Origin: Zerene cesonia
Taxonomy: Eukaryota; Arthropoda; Insecta; Lepidoptera; Pieridae
Assembly (NCBI RefSeq): GCF_012273895.1
Contig: NC_052124.1
Location: 1,178,001 to 1,242,000 of the forward strand
DNA length: 64,000 nt
Direction of reading: 5' to 3'
Shown one piece after another: positions 35,111-47,511 of the stretch; position 1 is the first letter of the stretch; the number at the start of each line of letters is the position of its first letter. A model generated the notes under the pieces. That model saw nothing but the letters and a program-made list of their open reading frames with translations. It made no database searches and was not told the DNA's origin. Both the position numbers and the translations under genes were made by a program.

Positions 35111-36795
35111 TTATTGCGACAAGTCCTGTAAGTGCTGTTTTTCTTCCTCCTCCCGTTGCAGCGCCTCCCGCTCCGCCGCGATCCTGGCGTGCTGTTCCGC
35201 TATCACTCGGAACAGTTGGGCGTGCTTTGCCGCCGCTGCTGCGACAGCCTCGGATTGCCGGGGGAAGGACGTTTCTGGAAATATTTATATAGTTTCTGGA
35301 AATATTTATTGGTACTATTTCGATTGGTTAGAAGCTAAGGAAGATGGGGACGGATTTTTTACATGGGGTTAGGTTAGGTTAGGAACTAAATGAACGATTT
35401 GTAAAATTATTTTGAATAAACTTGGACAATTCGATTAGAAAATTTAAAATCGGAGAAAAGGTCTTAAAAAGTAAGGATTTATATTTATGGTCACTAGACG
35501 CTAAAATCCCTGTTAATCGCAACCAATTTGTGCAGTGCAGATTATTTCTGTAATATCATACTCGTGATGGGGTGGTATTTGTGCATTGTGCCAAGGGGAT
35601 TGTTTATAGTATTAATTGTCACAGATTCAAATCGCAGTTGTGACGGATATCATGACATTTAAACTATCAATTATATCAATACCACATAGCCATATCTGGC
35701 CACAAGCACAGCATAATAAATGCTTGCAAAATCGTGCTCAGATAGATTGTATATTTTTATATACACAAACCAGCTCACACAAAAGTGTTACGGCTAACTG
35801 ATTATTGTCCCTCACCATCAGGATGCGGGTGTTGAGCGTGGTCCTCCGCAATCTTGGCATACAGTGCGAAGTGTTTATCCTTAGCCTGAGCGACAGACTC
35901 CGAGTCCCTGGGGTGTTCAGGGAGAGGGTCGCTCAATACGGGGTGGAAGCCCTCCCTGTCCGCTACATAGTCCACAGTCCGGACCTTCTGGCGCGGATCC
36001 ACGTAGGAGAAGGTACCTGAAACGTTATGGGATTACGTTAAAACAAAATTTTAGCCTTCTCTATTGTAGAGGTGGGTGGGAGTCTCGTTTATTGAGTATA
36101 TTGAGAGATTAATAGTTATCTTATTCGATTGATTTTTTCCAAGAAATATAACGATTTCAATGTAAATTTACACGATCATCGTATTGTTCGATATATTATG
36201 AAATGTATAGTAGATAATATTTTGTGATTTTAGATTAATAACTGGTAGGATATTCCTCAAAATTGTAGTTTAAAAATATACTTATCTTAACATAAAATTA
36301 AGAGAAACTGTGTCGCTTTATATTTTAACAAAATATACGCAAATATTTTGTAAAGGTCAAACGGGTAAAATATTTCACGTATAAAGGAGTAAAAACTAGA
36401 TTCAGGCAGGTATGCAAGAGCCGAAATACAAAACCCGTTTAAGAAGTGGAATGCTTGACAATAAATAATGTTTTATTTTAATCACCTGTACCTACACAAC
36501 GCGTCTGACAGAAAACATCCAATTCAGCAAAACATACCTACCGCTGATATCTCATTTCAGACTGTCATTCTAGTTCTGAATAAAGACAAACCCCATACAT
36601 ACCTCTCACAACTCCACTTCCATCGCTGACTTCAGCATGCTGCCGATCTGTGTGCCCTGGATACCGACCAGCAGTATACGAGAATGCATATGGCTTCGGT
36701 GGTGGGGGTAACGTTGTGGTCTCCTCTAGTAAGTGGGACACGTCGCAGCTGGTCAGAGCCACGCAGGCTGTGAGTACCAGCAAGTTTAGTAGCAT
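35111..36795 (-). CDS. Rebers-Riddiford (CPR) cuticular protein, three coding exons
   Basis: It encodes a 185-aa extracellular chitin-binding protein of the cuticle. On the minus strand the exons are 36603-36795, 35816-36016 and 35111-35274. Phase 1 at both junctions joins G|GT and G|AA without a stop. Residues 1-17 are a signal peptide (MLLNLLVLTACVALTSC), followed by a short acidic and Pro-rich spacer. Residues ~35-92 are the R&R/chitin_bind_4 domain: KPYAFSYTAGRYPGHTD, HAEVSDGSGVVRGTFSYVD and VRTVDYVADREGFHPVL, with the aromatic and G-F-x-x-V positions intact. The PYxFSYxAGRxPGxxDR form differs from the core RR-1 and RR-2 consensus, so the subgroup is left open. Residues 103-185 are a charged alpha-helical tail containing a duplicated 24-residue unit. 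The ATG directly follows an acceptor (tttccag|ATG), so the 5' UTR lies on an upstream exon that I cannot place with certainty. AATAAA overlaps the stop codon. Reading through the exon 2 donor would instead give a short GEGQ end at 35802. Confidence 0.9.
35369..35383 (+). repeat. Interstitial (TTAGG)3
   Basis: Three perfect copies of the canonical insect telomere repeat lie in intron 2 of the cuticle gene. The tract is too short to mean more than chance or a repair insertion. Confidence 0.6.
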
Positions 36796-37547
36796 CTGGA
36801 AATGATACAGGTTAATGAGAAAATATTGTAGCGCAGTTGATACACAAAGAAATAATTAATCTCTTTGAAAATCTATTGGTTGTCAATTTTTCATACGCAT
36901 AATGATGCAGGTTTCTTAGAATATCTAATGAATAAAAATAATACAGTTTTCTTATCAAGATTTTATAACAGTGACATAGGTAGCAAATAAATTATAAGAG
37001 ACACTAAAAAAAATTACAGTTAAAGTGCAACATTTCACATAACTCCTTAAAACATCACGGCGTAGAAAAAGTTTGTTTTATTTTTTTAAAAACTTTGTGT
37101 TTACAACCCTAACCATGCTCGGCTATAGCGGCTATAGGGGTCATTTCTGTTTATCAAAACCTTTGAGAACATAATCTTAAATGAAAGCACGCCTGCTAAG
37201 GTCGGCGCCTTGTCAGCCAGGGTTGTGCACATAGAGCTCTAAGATTTAGTCTAATAGAAAAAGAAGTTCATTGAGAATGTTATAACTTATAAGTACTGTA
37301 CATATTGACTTTCAAACAAATGACGCTTACAAATAAACAGGCTCATTAATTTAAAGAATTTTAAAAGGCACTGTAGAGATACAAAAAAAAACTTTGAAAT
37401 TTTTCGTTTATTTTTAGATTGTAGAAACGATATTCCAAACCCACATTTATAAAAATTATTCATAAAGACAGTTTAAAATTTTTTCATTAGTTTATATTTA
37501 AGTCCTTTATTAAATCAACGAGAACTTTAAGATGATTAAAATTCATT

Positions 37548-37599
37548 CACAGAGTAAAATATATATAAATGCGTACATTTATATATATTTTGCTCTGTG
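37548..37599. repeat. Near-perfect 24-bp-arm palindrome
   Basis: The arms at 37548-37571 and 37576-37599 pair at 23 of 24 positions around a CGTA centre. They begin CACAGAGTAAAAT and end TTTTGCTCTGTG. It may be a tiny foldback element. Confidence 0.75.
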
Positions 37600-38364
37600 C
37601 ACTTAAAAAAATTAACTATTAACAAATTATGTAATCTGTGGAAGAAAAATATTATTTATCTGTGCTTATCCGTTTAACAAATGATGAGGCGCATGTCTAC
37701 GCATCATGGAATGTGATTGGAACAGGTTGAAACGACCTTTAGGTTGCGTCGACGTTCCGGTTGTTGGTAAGCCACTAAATAACAAATAAATGTATGATAG
37801 TATCATTCAAATATTTGTAACAAACTTATATCTTCTATTATTTGATACATTAATAATTGAAACGTTTTTGAACGCGTTTATGTCAGAAAATATTTTCATT
37901 TTATTATGAACTTATTTTCAACCGATTTCAAAAAGGAGGAGATTCTCTATTTTACCATTTATTTCTATTTGTTACCTCAAAACTTTCGACTGGACGAACT
38001 GATTTAGATGATTATTTTTTAATTTGAAAGTTGTTTGTGGGCGGTTTAGTTTTTGTTAAAATTCATTATTAGCTTGATTTTATAATTTTATGCAATAAAG
38101 GTTAAACTTAAGTCTGATTTAATCTTGACATGGGTAAAAAGCGCCGTTGCTACGCAATTATTGTCGATATTTCTTAGAAAGTACAATAAAGTTTATTGGT
38201 TTGAACCAGCGAAAATCAAGAACTATTCGATCCATTGCATCAATGAATGAATCTATTTGAAGTGGTTTGTTAATGATTTAAGCTTTCGATACTGAACTTT
38301 TAATTTAAAAAAAAGGAAGATAACGTTTAGGTCATTCCTATTATAATTTTTTCTATTATTAAAA

Positions 38365-38416
38365 ATATGGGTATTGTTATTATTAAAAACGTAGTAAATA
38401 ATAACAATACGCATAT
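38365..38416. repeat. 20-bp-arm hairpin
   Basis: ATATGGGTATTGTTATTATT (38365-38384) and AATAATAACAATACGCATAT (38397-38416) are inverted copies with one mismatch and a 12-nt loop. Confidence 0.7.
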
Positions 38417-40177
38417 TTAATGACCCCATCGCAAGTGACCCTAAAGATCATCCGTGACTTATAGAGGATCAATAGATTGTATGTTAAAAGTTCAACTTTA
38501 ATATTTCTAGATAAATGCTAACTGACCGCAAAACGTGTACAGAAATAACCATTTGATTTACACACTTTTATACATTTCCCTTCATAGTTCTAATATAAGA
38601 AAAATTCGTATATAAACAAACATCAATCAAATGTTTGCAATACACCTCATTGATATAAAATTATTCTCTCCTACAAAAAAGTCACTGACGTCCTTAAAGG
38701 GAAGTGCCACACATCATTCTAAAATAGGAAAAATTTCCTATCAAGCAAGAATTGACGATCAATTAATTGACGTAATTGTTTATGTGTTTGAGTTGAAAGG
38801 CCGCGGAATAAATAAAAATTCAGTCAAATTGAGAAACCTTTTAGATTTTGGGAACGTTGGTAAAAATTATATAATAACTGATAGCATTTGTCAATTTGAT
38901 AAAACTTTCACTATATTATATCTCCATTTAATTTAACTTTAAAATAAATATAAGCCGAATTGCCTTCACATCATTCTCTATTGGACTGTAGCCAAAGAAG
39001 ACATAGCAATAATGGTACCCTTACCATCCTGTCTATTACCTCATAGATATAGAAATATCTCTCTATTATATAGATAAGTTTCATGTCTATCTTTTTATCG
39101 ACCGCAAGGAAATAATTACAAATTACTTGCCATCAAGAAGCAGGATACAATTTGAAGATAAAGATAAATTAACCGCAAGATTGCGTTCAAAACAATATCC
39201 CATAAATATCAACGTTTCTTCTTATTATTAAACGTGTTGAAAACATTATAATTTTCCAGAAAAACCCATGTTGCGCATAAAATTTAGTATTTATTATCTT
39301 GTATAGAGGTGACATCATGTTATAAGTCCGATGATCACGACTCTAAAATCTCATCATGCTAAAAACATAAATTATACCGTACTTTATTATTAAAAGTATT
39401 TTTAATCCTTTTATTGTTTTAATTTTCCTTATAATAAAACATCAATATCATTATTGAATACTCGAAAATTGCTGTTAATTAAAACATAAAGTGTGTAATA
39501 AATGAAAAGTATATAATAAATTTTATATACTTTTCTTAATTATCTCTATTCTATTATATTAGAAAAGTATATAAAATTTAGTTTTAAGTCGCCCGAATGT
39601 TGAAACTGAAAGTTTACTGGTTTCATATTTTAGTTCATTATTGAAAGAGACGGTCTGATTCTTGGCTGATCGTGTATATTTTAATCTAAGCAAATATTTA
39701 ATAATTTACATATTACAAAACTGCCTACTACAAAAATTTATTTTTATCAAACTTTATTATATTGTAAGTAGGTAAATATGAACGAATTTTTTTATAAAAC
39801 AATATACGCATTTAAAATTATTTATTAAGAAAAATTAACATAAGTTTATTATGAAAATTATGAGTAATTTTTTTATGTTTATGTTAATAAACTTGTTGCG
39901 TTTACACAGATAAAAATATTTGAGTGTTGCCAGCTAAAACACATTGTTGCAATACTTCTGACGTAGGTATTGTAACGCCTTCCTTATTATAAAGTAAAAG
40001 TACAGTGACCTTCTGCTAAAGTTGTAATTTGATAAATCGATAGGCATTGAGGGTCAAATATATTACAAATCTTCTTATATTCGGATCTTAGTTGACCGTT
40101 AGAGTCGGAGTTAAAGATCAAAAAACTTCGTTTAAGTTCAAACTCAAGTATTTTTTAGACTAATCACCATCCAGACT

Positions 40178-40366
40178 TCACTACATAGTATAAAAAGTCG
40201 CTTTCTCTGTCCCTATGTATGCTGAAATCTTTAAAATTACGCCACGGATTTTGATGGGGTCTTTTTTTAATAAATACAGTGATTCAAGAGGAAGGTTTAT
40301 ATGTATAATATCATCTATTAAACGACCCCGAATTAACGCGTGCTAAACCGTGGGCTAAAGCTACTA
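40178..40366 (+). mobile_element. Helitron-like element, sixth subfamily
   Basis: It starts TCACTACATAGTATAAAAAG. The interior has 'cgctttctctgtccctatgtatg' and 'gaggaaggtttatatgtataa', and the 3' region 'aacgcgtgctaaaccgtggg' ends near CTACT. An inverted copy at 41844-42032 has a clean CTAG end. Confidence 0.5.
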
Positions 40367-40732
40367 ATATATAAAACGATCGACTGGTCAATCAACGCAC
40401 AGCCCAAACAACTATACCGAAGCTAGCTAATATCTTTTGTAATGTAACATTTCTATGGAACTGACCTGTTAAAATCTTCATTTTCCTCCAAGAATTTTGA
40501 CATATGTTTCATAAAAATAGAATTTAGCATATAACATGAATCCACCGAGGTCGGAAGAAAAATCTATTATTTGTGATAACACAAAAGGTCTATATTTACA
40601 CAAGAACGAATCCTAATAATGTTATAAACGCGTTTTTTTTTTTAATATGGATGAAAGCATCATTTTTTTTAATATTTACACAAGAATGTAATTATATCTT
40701 ATTGGTTAAAATGAGATCACCAACACAGTAGT

Positions 40733-41010
40733 GGCTCAGTGGCGAGGACCTTGGACTTAAAATCGACAAGTCAGGGTTCGAGACCAGGCAAGCGTGCAGG
40801 AAATAAATTTTTCAATTTATCAGCGCATGTGTAACATCACCACTGCTTAAAACGGTGAAGGAAAACATCGTGAGGAAACCGGCATGTCCAAGAACCAAAA
40901 GTTCGACGACATGTGACATCTGCCAACCCGCACTTGGTGGATTATGGCCTGAACCCTCATAGGAGGCCTGTGTCCCAGCGTGGGAACATTTATGGGCTGA
41001 TGATGATTAT
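40733..41010 (+). mobile_element. tRNA-headed SINE
   Basis: The head 'agtggctcagtggcgagg' (A box) and 'agggttcgagacc' (B box) are followed by a conserved body: 'ggtgaaggaaaacatcgtga', 'ggaaaccggcatgtccaag', 'cattggtggattatggcctg'-like text and 'tgggctgatgatgat'. Inverted and decayed copies lie at 52922-53226 and 49505-49735. Confidence 0.75.
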
Positions 41011-41539
41011 CTTTACTCCAATGACTTTCATTACACTACTTAAAATAATACATTATTCAAAATAGCAAAACATTCTAATCAGTACCATTGAATTGAACAA
41101 GTACAAACAAGTAAAAGTGGTCAGTTCTTTCAGCCTTGACCAGGTACTATCACTTTCATCGAGACCTTGACCGGCATCTCACGATACTTGGGTAATTTAG
41201 TGCGACTGAATTACATTGGCTTTGATAATAGATGCATTATAATTCGTAAATGTTCAATTTAAAAGGTTAACTATAGTACAGATAACATAATAGTACCTAC
41301 CTGGATGATCGAGCTTTGCACGGTATTTTTTTTGTTTTTTTATAAATTGTGTTTTTTGGAAATTATATTTAAATACGAATTACATACTAATAAAATGATG
41401 AAATATGAATAATATTTTCGATCTTACCGACAGAATAATAAAAAAATATGAACTGGTTATTTAAAGAAAAAATTAATGTCATAATAAATTGATAAAACAC
41501 GAATAAAACATGAATATGACATTTTCTAAAAAAAATTCC

Positions 41540-41665
41540 TAGCTCGATCGATTTATCGCTCCCGAAACCCCCTATATACTAAATTTCATGAAAATCGTTG
41601 GAGCCGATTCCGAGATTCCAATTATATGTATATATATATACAAGAATTGCTCGTTTAAAGATATA
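41540..41665. repeat. Dispersed repeat with GATCGATTTATCGCTCCCGA
   Basis: 'ctagctcgatcgatttatcg' followed by 'ctcccgaaaccccctatata' and 'aaaatcgttggagccg' looks like the CTAG-bearing (reverse) end of another non-autonomous Helitron subfamily. Only this copy is seen in the window. Confidence 0.4.
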
Positions 41666-41843
41666 AGATTACAGAACTAGAATATTTACACATGTTATAA
41701 AGAGGTAAAGTTTATGTGTATGTTTGTGTGGGTCAATCTTCGGAAGCCATGATTCAATCATGAAAATTCAATTTAACATTCAACAAACGATCCGCGCTCT
41801 CGATAAAGTTTTAGAACAACTATTGTAAATAAATTATAATAAA

Positions 41844-42032
41844 CTAGCCTTTGCCCGCGGCTTCGCACGCGTTAAATTTATAGATGTTATCATATATGTA
41901 TAAACCTTCCTCTAAAATCACTCTATGTATTCAAAAAAAACGCATCAAAATCCGTTGCGTAGTTTTAAAGATTTAAGCATACATAGGGACATAAGCACAG
42001 AGAAAGCGACTTTGTTTTATACTATGTAGTGA
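41844..42032 (-). mobile_element. Helitron-like element, sixth subfamily (inverted copy)
   Basis: The plus strand reads CTAGCCTTTGCCCGCGGCTT and 'cgcacgcgttaaatttatag', then the subfamily core, ending 'ttatactatgtagtga'. CCGCGGCTTCGCACGCG provides the GC-rich subterminal hairpin. Confidence 0.6.
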
Positions 42033-42139
42033 TACTCTTAAGTTTCTTATTAAGACAATAAATGATAAGTTGAAACGGTAATTACGCATAAATTAATTTT
42101 TAGTAGACACTAAGCACCCAACAATTTATTATTTGTAAC

Positions 42140-42335
42140 GAGCATGCATCGGCACAAATTGGACCAGCTCGTTTCCTTTCCTTCACCCTTTCTTTACAGT
42201 CGTCAATCCTTTCCTTATCCCTTTCCTTTAAAATCGGGAAGCGCATCCGCATAAGCACTGCCTCTTCAAATATTCATGGGAGGTGGTGATCGCCATCAGG
42301 CGAACCACCGGCCCGTTGCCCACTATGACATAAAA
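42140..42335 (+). mobile_element. 340-bp retroposed repeat, internally deleted copy
   Basis: 'gagcatgcatcggcacaaat' and 'tggaccagctcg' jump directly to 'tttcctttccttcacccttt' and then to 'gtggtgatcgccatcaggcg' and 'ctatgacataaaaaa', so the segment encoding the 'cccacagaaaac' block is missing. Confidence 0.6.
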
Positions 42336-42505
42336 AATAACGCTATAATACGAAGTAGAAGTGGTCAGTTTAATGTGACCTTGACCGGGGACTATCACTT
42401 TCATCAAGACTTTGACCCACATCTCTCGCAACTGCAACACAATTGGTCTGAATTGCTAACTTTGAATTGCTCTTTGATAAAGTCAATCTATCATACTTAC
42501 TTCCT

Positions 42506-42556
42506 ACTAATCTACTAATATAAATGCGAAAGTTTGTATGAATGTGTGTGTGTAAG
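42506..42556 (+). mobile_element. Helitron 5' fragment, ~200-bp family
   Basis: Only the first ~50 bp of the family remain ('aatataaatgcgaaagtttg' and the G/T run). Confidence 0.45.
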
Positions 42557-45500
42557 TGTAAGATTAGAAGTAAGTAAGATTTAAGATAGTCTAGATTAAA
42601 CGAATTTATAAAGACCTTAAATCGTATAGTTTAGTCATAGACTTTATAGTATGTTATTACAGAGACGTTGAATCTTATATTTGTCATTAAAATGTATATA
42701 TAAAACATCCTACTGAATTATAAGCAACAGTGAAAACCTAAATTAATGCATTTCAATCAAAATAAGTGTAGAGTGGTTTTGAGGTTATGATCTTGGACCT
42801 AAATCGAAAATAAGACTATAAAATATCTAAGCATTTTGGACATCAACTCTAAATAATAAAAATTAATATGGGCCGGTATCGAATCCAAAATAAATTGAAA
42901 TTCCATGTTTGAATTACGTACCTAAATCTGATAAATTAACGAGACTCAGTTGTCCTTCGTTCACATGATATTAATATTCTTCACGCTTCAATGATTCTGA
43001 ATGTACAACTATCGAATGTGATTGAAATATAGACTAGGCTTTAACCGCAACATGATTTTCTCAAGCTTCGGTAACTAATACCAAAAATATTCGTTTTAGC
43101 GGTTACTTAAGGCGCCTAGAAATCTTCCTATTTATTAAGAGAATTAATTATGCTGTACGAATATCGAAATTTTTTCTGTTTTCGTGAGCAGAATTTTTTT
43201 ATTATAACAGTTGTTTACTGATTATTTTTTATTGTTGGTTATGTACGAGATTCCCAAGTGGATATTCCGGCAAAATATTGAAATAAACTTGACATATTTT
43301 ACCCGAATGTTTTACAAAACAATCATTCATCAAACCTAGCATAATATTAATAAATTATAGAGATAATTAAGCAAAGAATTTGTCATTGGATTCACACCTT
43401 CGTTATCCAGAAACAATAGAGTGACTCAAATGTTGGGCGGTGAGGGCGATTCATCCGCTAAGACTAATCGAATGAACCTCACCTCTAAACTTGAGTGTTT
43501 TAAATTCTTGCATCATATGCCCATCGCTTCCGTAAACAAACCGTTAAATTTTTTGGTGAATCGATCAACATTCCACGGAGCGCATGTGTCAATCTTCAAT
43601 TAATCTCTTGACTAGGAAGTCAATTTTTTGCCTAGGAAGGAGGTACCTAAAAATAAAGCTGTTCTAACAGTTTATGTTATTCGCTATCCATTTATTGGTT
43701 ATTTGTTATTGTGTACGTATTTAGTTTTGTCTATCTCTTCAAGATAACATACGCTTACATACGTCTATTTTATACGTCAAAAAATCAAAATAAGATAATC
43801 ATTTGAAATGAGTGGCTCTAAGTTTGTCAATCGGTTTAATCAACATTTTTTATTCGAGAATGATTTAGAATTTAGATAAACAATTGAAACGCAAGCAAAA
43901 ACTTACATATAAAAGGTACGTATAATATATATAGGTTAAGGTAGGTAAGGTTACATATAAAAGGTATTTCGTTCAAAATTCTTTCATACTACATACCAAT
44001 AAGTACATACATAAAAATTCAGAATATTATCTGATCAGAGTACTATCTGATAGAACGCGCACTTATCGCCCGACAGAGTGTTGTCGCGCTGTTTGACGGT
44101 TCATATTTCGTCTTCAGCTTTCAACTGTATATATTATCTGTGGTACAATCAATCATGGTAATTGTGAACAGGGGTCATTGGAAACAATTTTCAATAAACG
44201 TACAACTTTGTTAAAAAGCTTAACTTTTTATTATGACAACATTTTTTTATTAGAAACTATCTACGATCATTATTCATGTTTCGGCGTCATAGCGCAGCAT
44301 CAAGCTCTATATTTCTTGCACAATCATTATATTACGTACCTATGACAGATTTGATATACCTAGATGATTATCTAGAACTAAAACAATAAGTTTACGAGAA
44401 AGGAGGTCAAATAAGTGTGATTTATAATCTATAATATAAATATTATATGAAATTCGCAAGATTGAAATAAGAGGAAAATGCGTAGTGACTCCAAGTCATA
44501 TTTCTTTTGATAAGTAAACCAACCGTGATACTAAATAACAATCATACATTTACGTCTACAATTATGCAGTTTAAAAGCATCTTAGTTATATATATTGTAT
44601 GTAGCATAGTTAATGTTTTAAAGATATTATTATGCATGTTTTAAGTCTACAATTATAAATTAAATGGTAATATCTAGCCGCATTGAAATAGGATCACGTG
44701 GAAGGCACCAGATTTCAACAAAAAAAGAATCGTAAAAATCGGTTTACCCAGTAAAAAGCTATGAGATAACAAACACAAAAAAAATAAAGAATTCCATTAT
44801 AACACATGACTGACTAAGTGGTGAGGCGTCGCCCCGGTATGGTATAAGAAACATTCTTTAGAATAAAATTCGAATCCCGCCGCATGACAATTTTTTACAT
44901 TTTCCAACGAACAAATGTAAATGTTTATATCGCCTACAAGTCACAATTGTCATATCCGTTACCAAAAACTATGTGTTAATAAAAAGTAGGTCAGTACATC
45001 TATGTTTGGTCGGTAATGTCATCTCGCCAAATGTGGTAGCGGTGTCGCGTTGCAAAATCGTTATATTATATTTGTTTGTTTATAAGCTTTCTCAATAGCC
45101 ATAGCTGTTGGTTAGCCAGAGTTTTCTAGCGCTAAATCCAGTATGAACATGGTGAATTTATTTTTTAAGGGAATAACAAGAACCGACGGTAACGATAAGA
45201 AACGTAAACTAAAAACCTCAAAAATGTTTTTTTTTTAATACACTAAGATATTTTGCCTAAATTTACATTTAAAAAAATCCAGGCTAAATTTTATGTTACT
45301 TAAAAAAAATTAGGAAATGCATAATTGTTTTTGAAGTTAATTTTAATATAATATCATATATCACATAATATAGAGTTAATACGAAATAAATTTAAAGTTT
45401 TAACTATATAATATTTGAACTTTATATCCGTCACAACTTAATTCTGTCTTTCAGTAGGAACAACTATGGGCCTGTGATAATTATGAATTAATCGCAACCT

Positions 45501-46732
45501 AAAGAGTCATACAAGGATTATAACCAAATACCAGTTAGTGGATTTTATTAGGAGACCAAAATTATAAAATAAAAATAGAATCGTATTTATAGGTAGTGTA
45601 TTGTATGAATAAATTAAACGTAAGTTGTAGTGATTACAATTTAAATTATACCAGGAATAAGAAAATGTGTTACATAATATGGAAGCCTTCAACAATAGTC
45701 TAATAGATGTTTCTCGAACTAGTAGTTCAGCCTATGTGAACTGATAATATATTCAAAAGCACAGATAACATAATATTACATTCAAAACATGTTCATATTT
45801 AGAGTCGAAACACGCCTAAAATCTGGCATCGCTGCAAAGTTGTCGACGCTAGGGTACACGGACAATCTTAGTGTTTATGTAATATCAAAACATGAAAATT
45901 GAACAAGAATCTCCTATTAGAGATTAAATAAAATAATACTTCTTAAGGATTTACATATAAGAGGTTTAATATATTGCTTGTATTCATTTTAGTCTCAAGT
46001 TTATTTCGCTATCTTCTCAATATATTTAAATGCAAATTTCAAATCCAATCGCTCTGTATTCAAAATACGTAACAAATATCAATACATTGCAAATAAAAAC
46101 ATAATTAAAAAAATTAACTCTATTACATGCACGCTAGTATATATAACAGGGATCTACTTATACTGGTCTTAAAGCGAAAGCAATAAGGTACAATTACAAT
46201 AATCATGCATGCTATTAGAAGTCTTTCACACATTCGCGATTTCATACAACATCCTTCGGGATTTCATCATGCAAATTGGATTATTATCGAAAGTTCTAGA
46301 CCTCGAACTGTCAGGAAAATAACGTTTATTAATATAAATGTATTATAATGTTGAAATTCTAAATATTACCTTATTAAATATAATCATCAGGTAAATAAAA
46401 ATTTCTCTCAGTTTTAGTTTTAGTTCTTTGCCTGTTAATAGACCTATACTTAGAAAGTAAAGAGAAAAGAGACTCAAAATGATAAGCTAAAACAATGTAT
46501 ATGTGATGATAGATGGGACCTTTGAGATTTAATTTTCTCTGTAGGTAAACAGCGTGAATTTAATACTCATTAGTAATAACTCACCTTGTTCAACCTTGAC
46601 TAACGTACGAATTATAGTATATGTGCTATTAAATTGGATGAAAGGTCATAGATTTTGAAATCTTGTATTTGTATATTACAACTTGTGTATAGATAGATAT
46701 AGATATAGTAGTAATGTATAGAGATAATAAGA
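42557..46732. other. Intergenic DNA, few features
   Basis: A possible tRNA-like SINE head lies at about 44810-44895 ('gtggtgaggcgtcgccccgg' and 'aattcgaatcccgccgc'). The CACAGATAACATAATA motif is at 44132 (reverse) and 45761. I see no supported gene. Confidence 0.4.
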
Positions 46733-46887
46733 TCCCACTAATATTATAAATGCGAAAGTTGGTGGAACCGATTGCAATGAAATTTGGTACGTAGACAGCT
46801 GGACAACTGGAATAACATATAGGCTTTTTATCCCGATATTCCTACAGGATACGAACTTACGTGGGTGAAAACGCGGGGCGCAGCTAG
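46733..46887 (+). mobile_element. Helitron, ~200-bp family (copy 9, internal deletion)
   Basis: It runs from TC (46733-46734) to GCGCAGCTAG|T. About 45 bp covering the G/T run and 'tctttcacgcaaaaa' are deleted. Confidence 0.7.
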
Positions 46888-47483
46888 TACTCTATATAGG
46901 TAATTTAAAAAAATATTTAAACTAATATCATTAGAAGACATTTGTATTATTGTATATTTGTTTGTGATGCTTCCACAGAAACGAATAAAACCGATTTTAG
47001 AAAATGTTTCGCCATTACCAAAGCTGTATCTCCACTGAGTGAAATATGAAAATAGGCTTTTTACTGATCATGATATAAAAATTTATGAATTTAAAACAAA
47101 TATTATAATATCTCTCCAATCTCAATCACACCGAACCTGCCGGACGGATCTTGATGAAATCTAGACTCGGAGATAGAATGTAGGCCATTATCACCACTGA
47201 AATTAAATACTAAAGGTCTACATTTGTTAAAACACTCATAACATCAGGTCAGATTATATAAACGGTCATGCAATACTTAGCAATATAGATTGCGAATTAT
47301 AACTTTGGCGCTTAATTCAATGATACTAATCTATTGCGAAATGCTCATTGAATCGATAAAAGATTGAACAATTTGATCATTTGCACGTAATTGATTAAAT
47401 GGCGGAATTCAGAGCTTCATTTGTCTATGGTAATATTGAGGATATTATGTATTATAAATTGTTAAATCGCATAATATATTGTA

Positions 47484-47511
47484 CCGGGAGAACCGGGGTA
47501 GGTTCTCCCGG
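47484..47511. repeat. Perfect GC-rich 11-bp-arm hairpin
   Basis: CCGGGAGAACC and GGTTCTCCCGG flank a 6-nt loop. It borders a decayed Helitron-like fragment at 47512-47590 ('ggcttcgtctgtgatacgta'), and the palindrome may have arisen at its 3' end. Confidence 0.75.

Larger units (their letters stand above)
36796..40177. other. Non-coding stretch upstream of the cuticle gene
   Basis: It contains a decayed dispersed repeat at 37917-38120 and two hairpins (37548-37599 and 38365-38416). It also holds an open frame of 101 codons at 38631-38936 with no recognised domain. The remainder is A+T-rich without a feature I can name. Confidence 0.4.

Noticed and set aside
35074..35338. Plus-strand frames of 68-72 codons rich in Pro and Arg
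   Set aside because: They are the antisense shadow of cuticle gene exon 3, which has the correct phase, acceptor and stop on the minus strand.
35369..35383. Telomere or subtelomere marker
   Set aside because: Three TTAGG units are too few, and the surrounding DNA is an ordinary intron of a cuticle gene.
44810..44895. A possible tRNA or SINE head
   Set aside because: There is a B-box-like 'ttcgaatcccgcc' and a weak A box, but no cloverleaf and no conserved body, so it is too weak to call as a feature.
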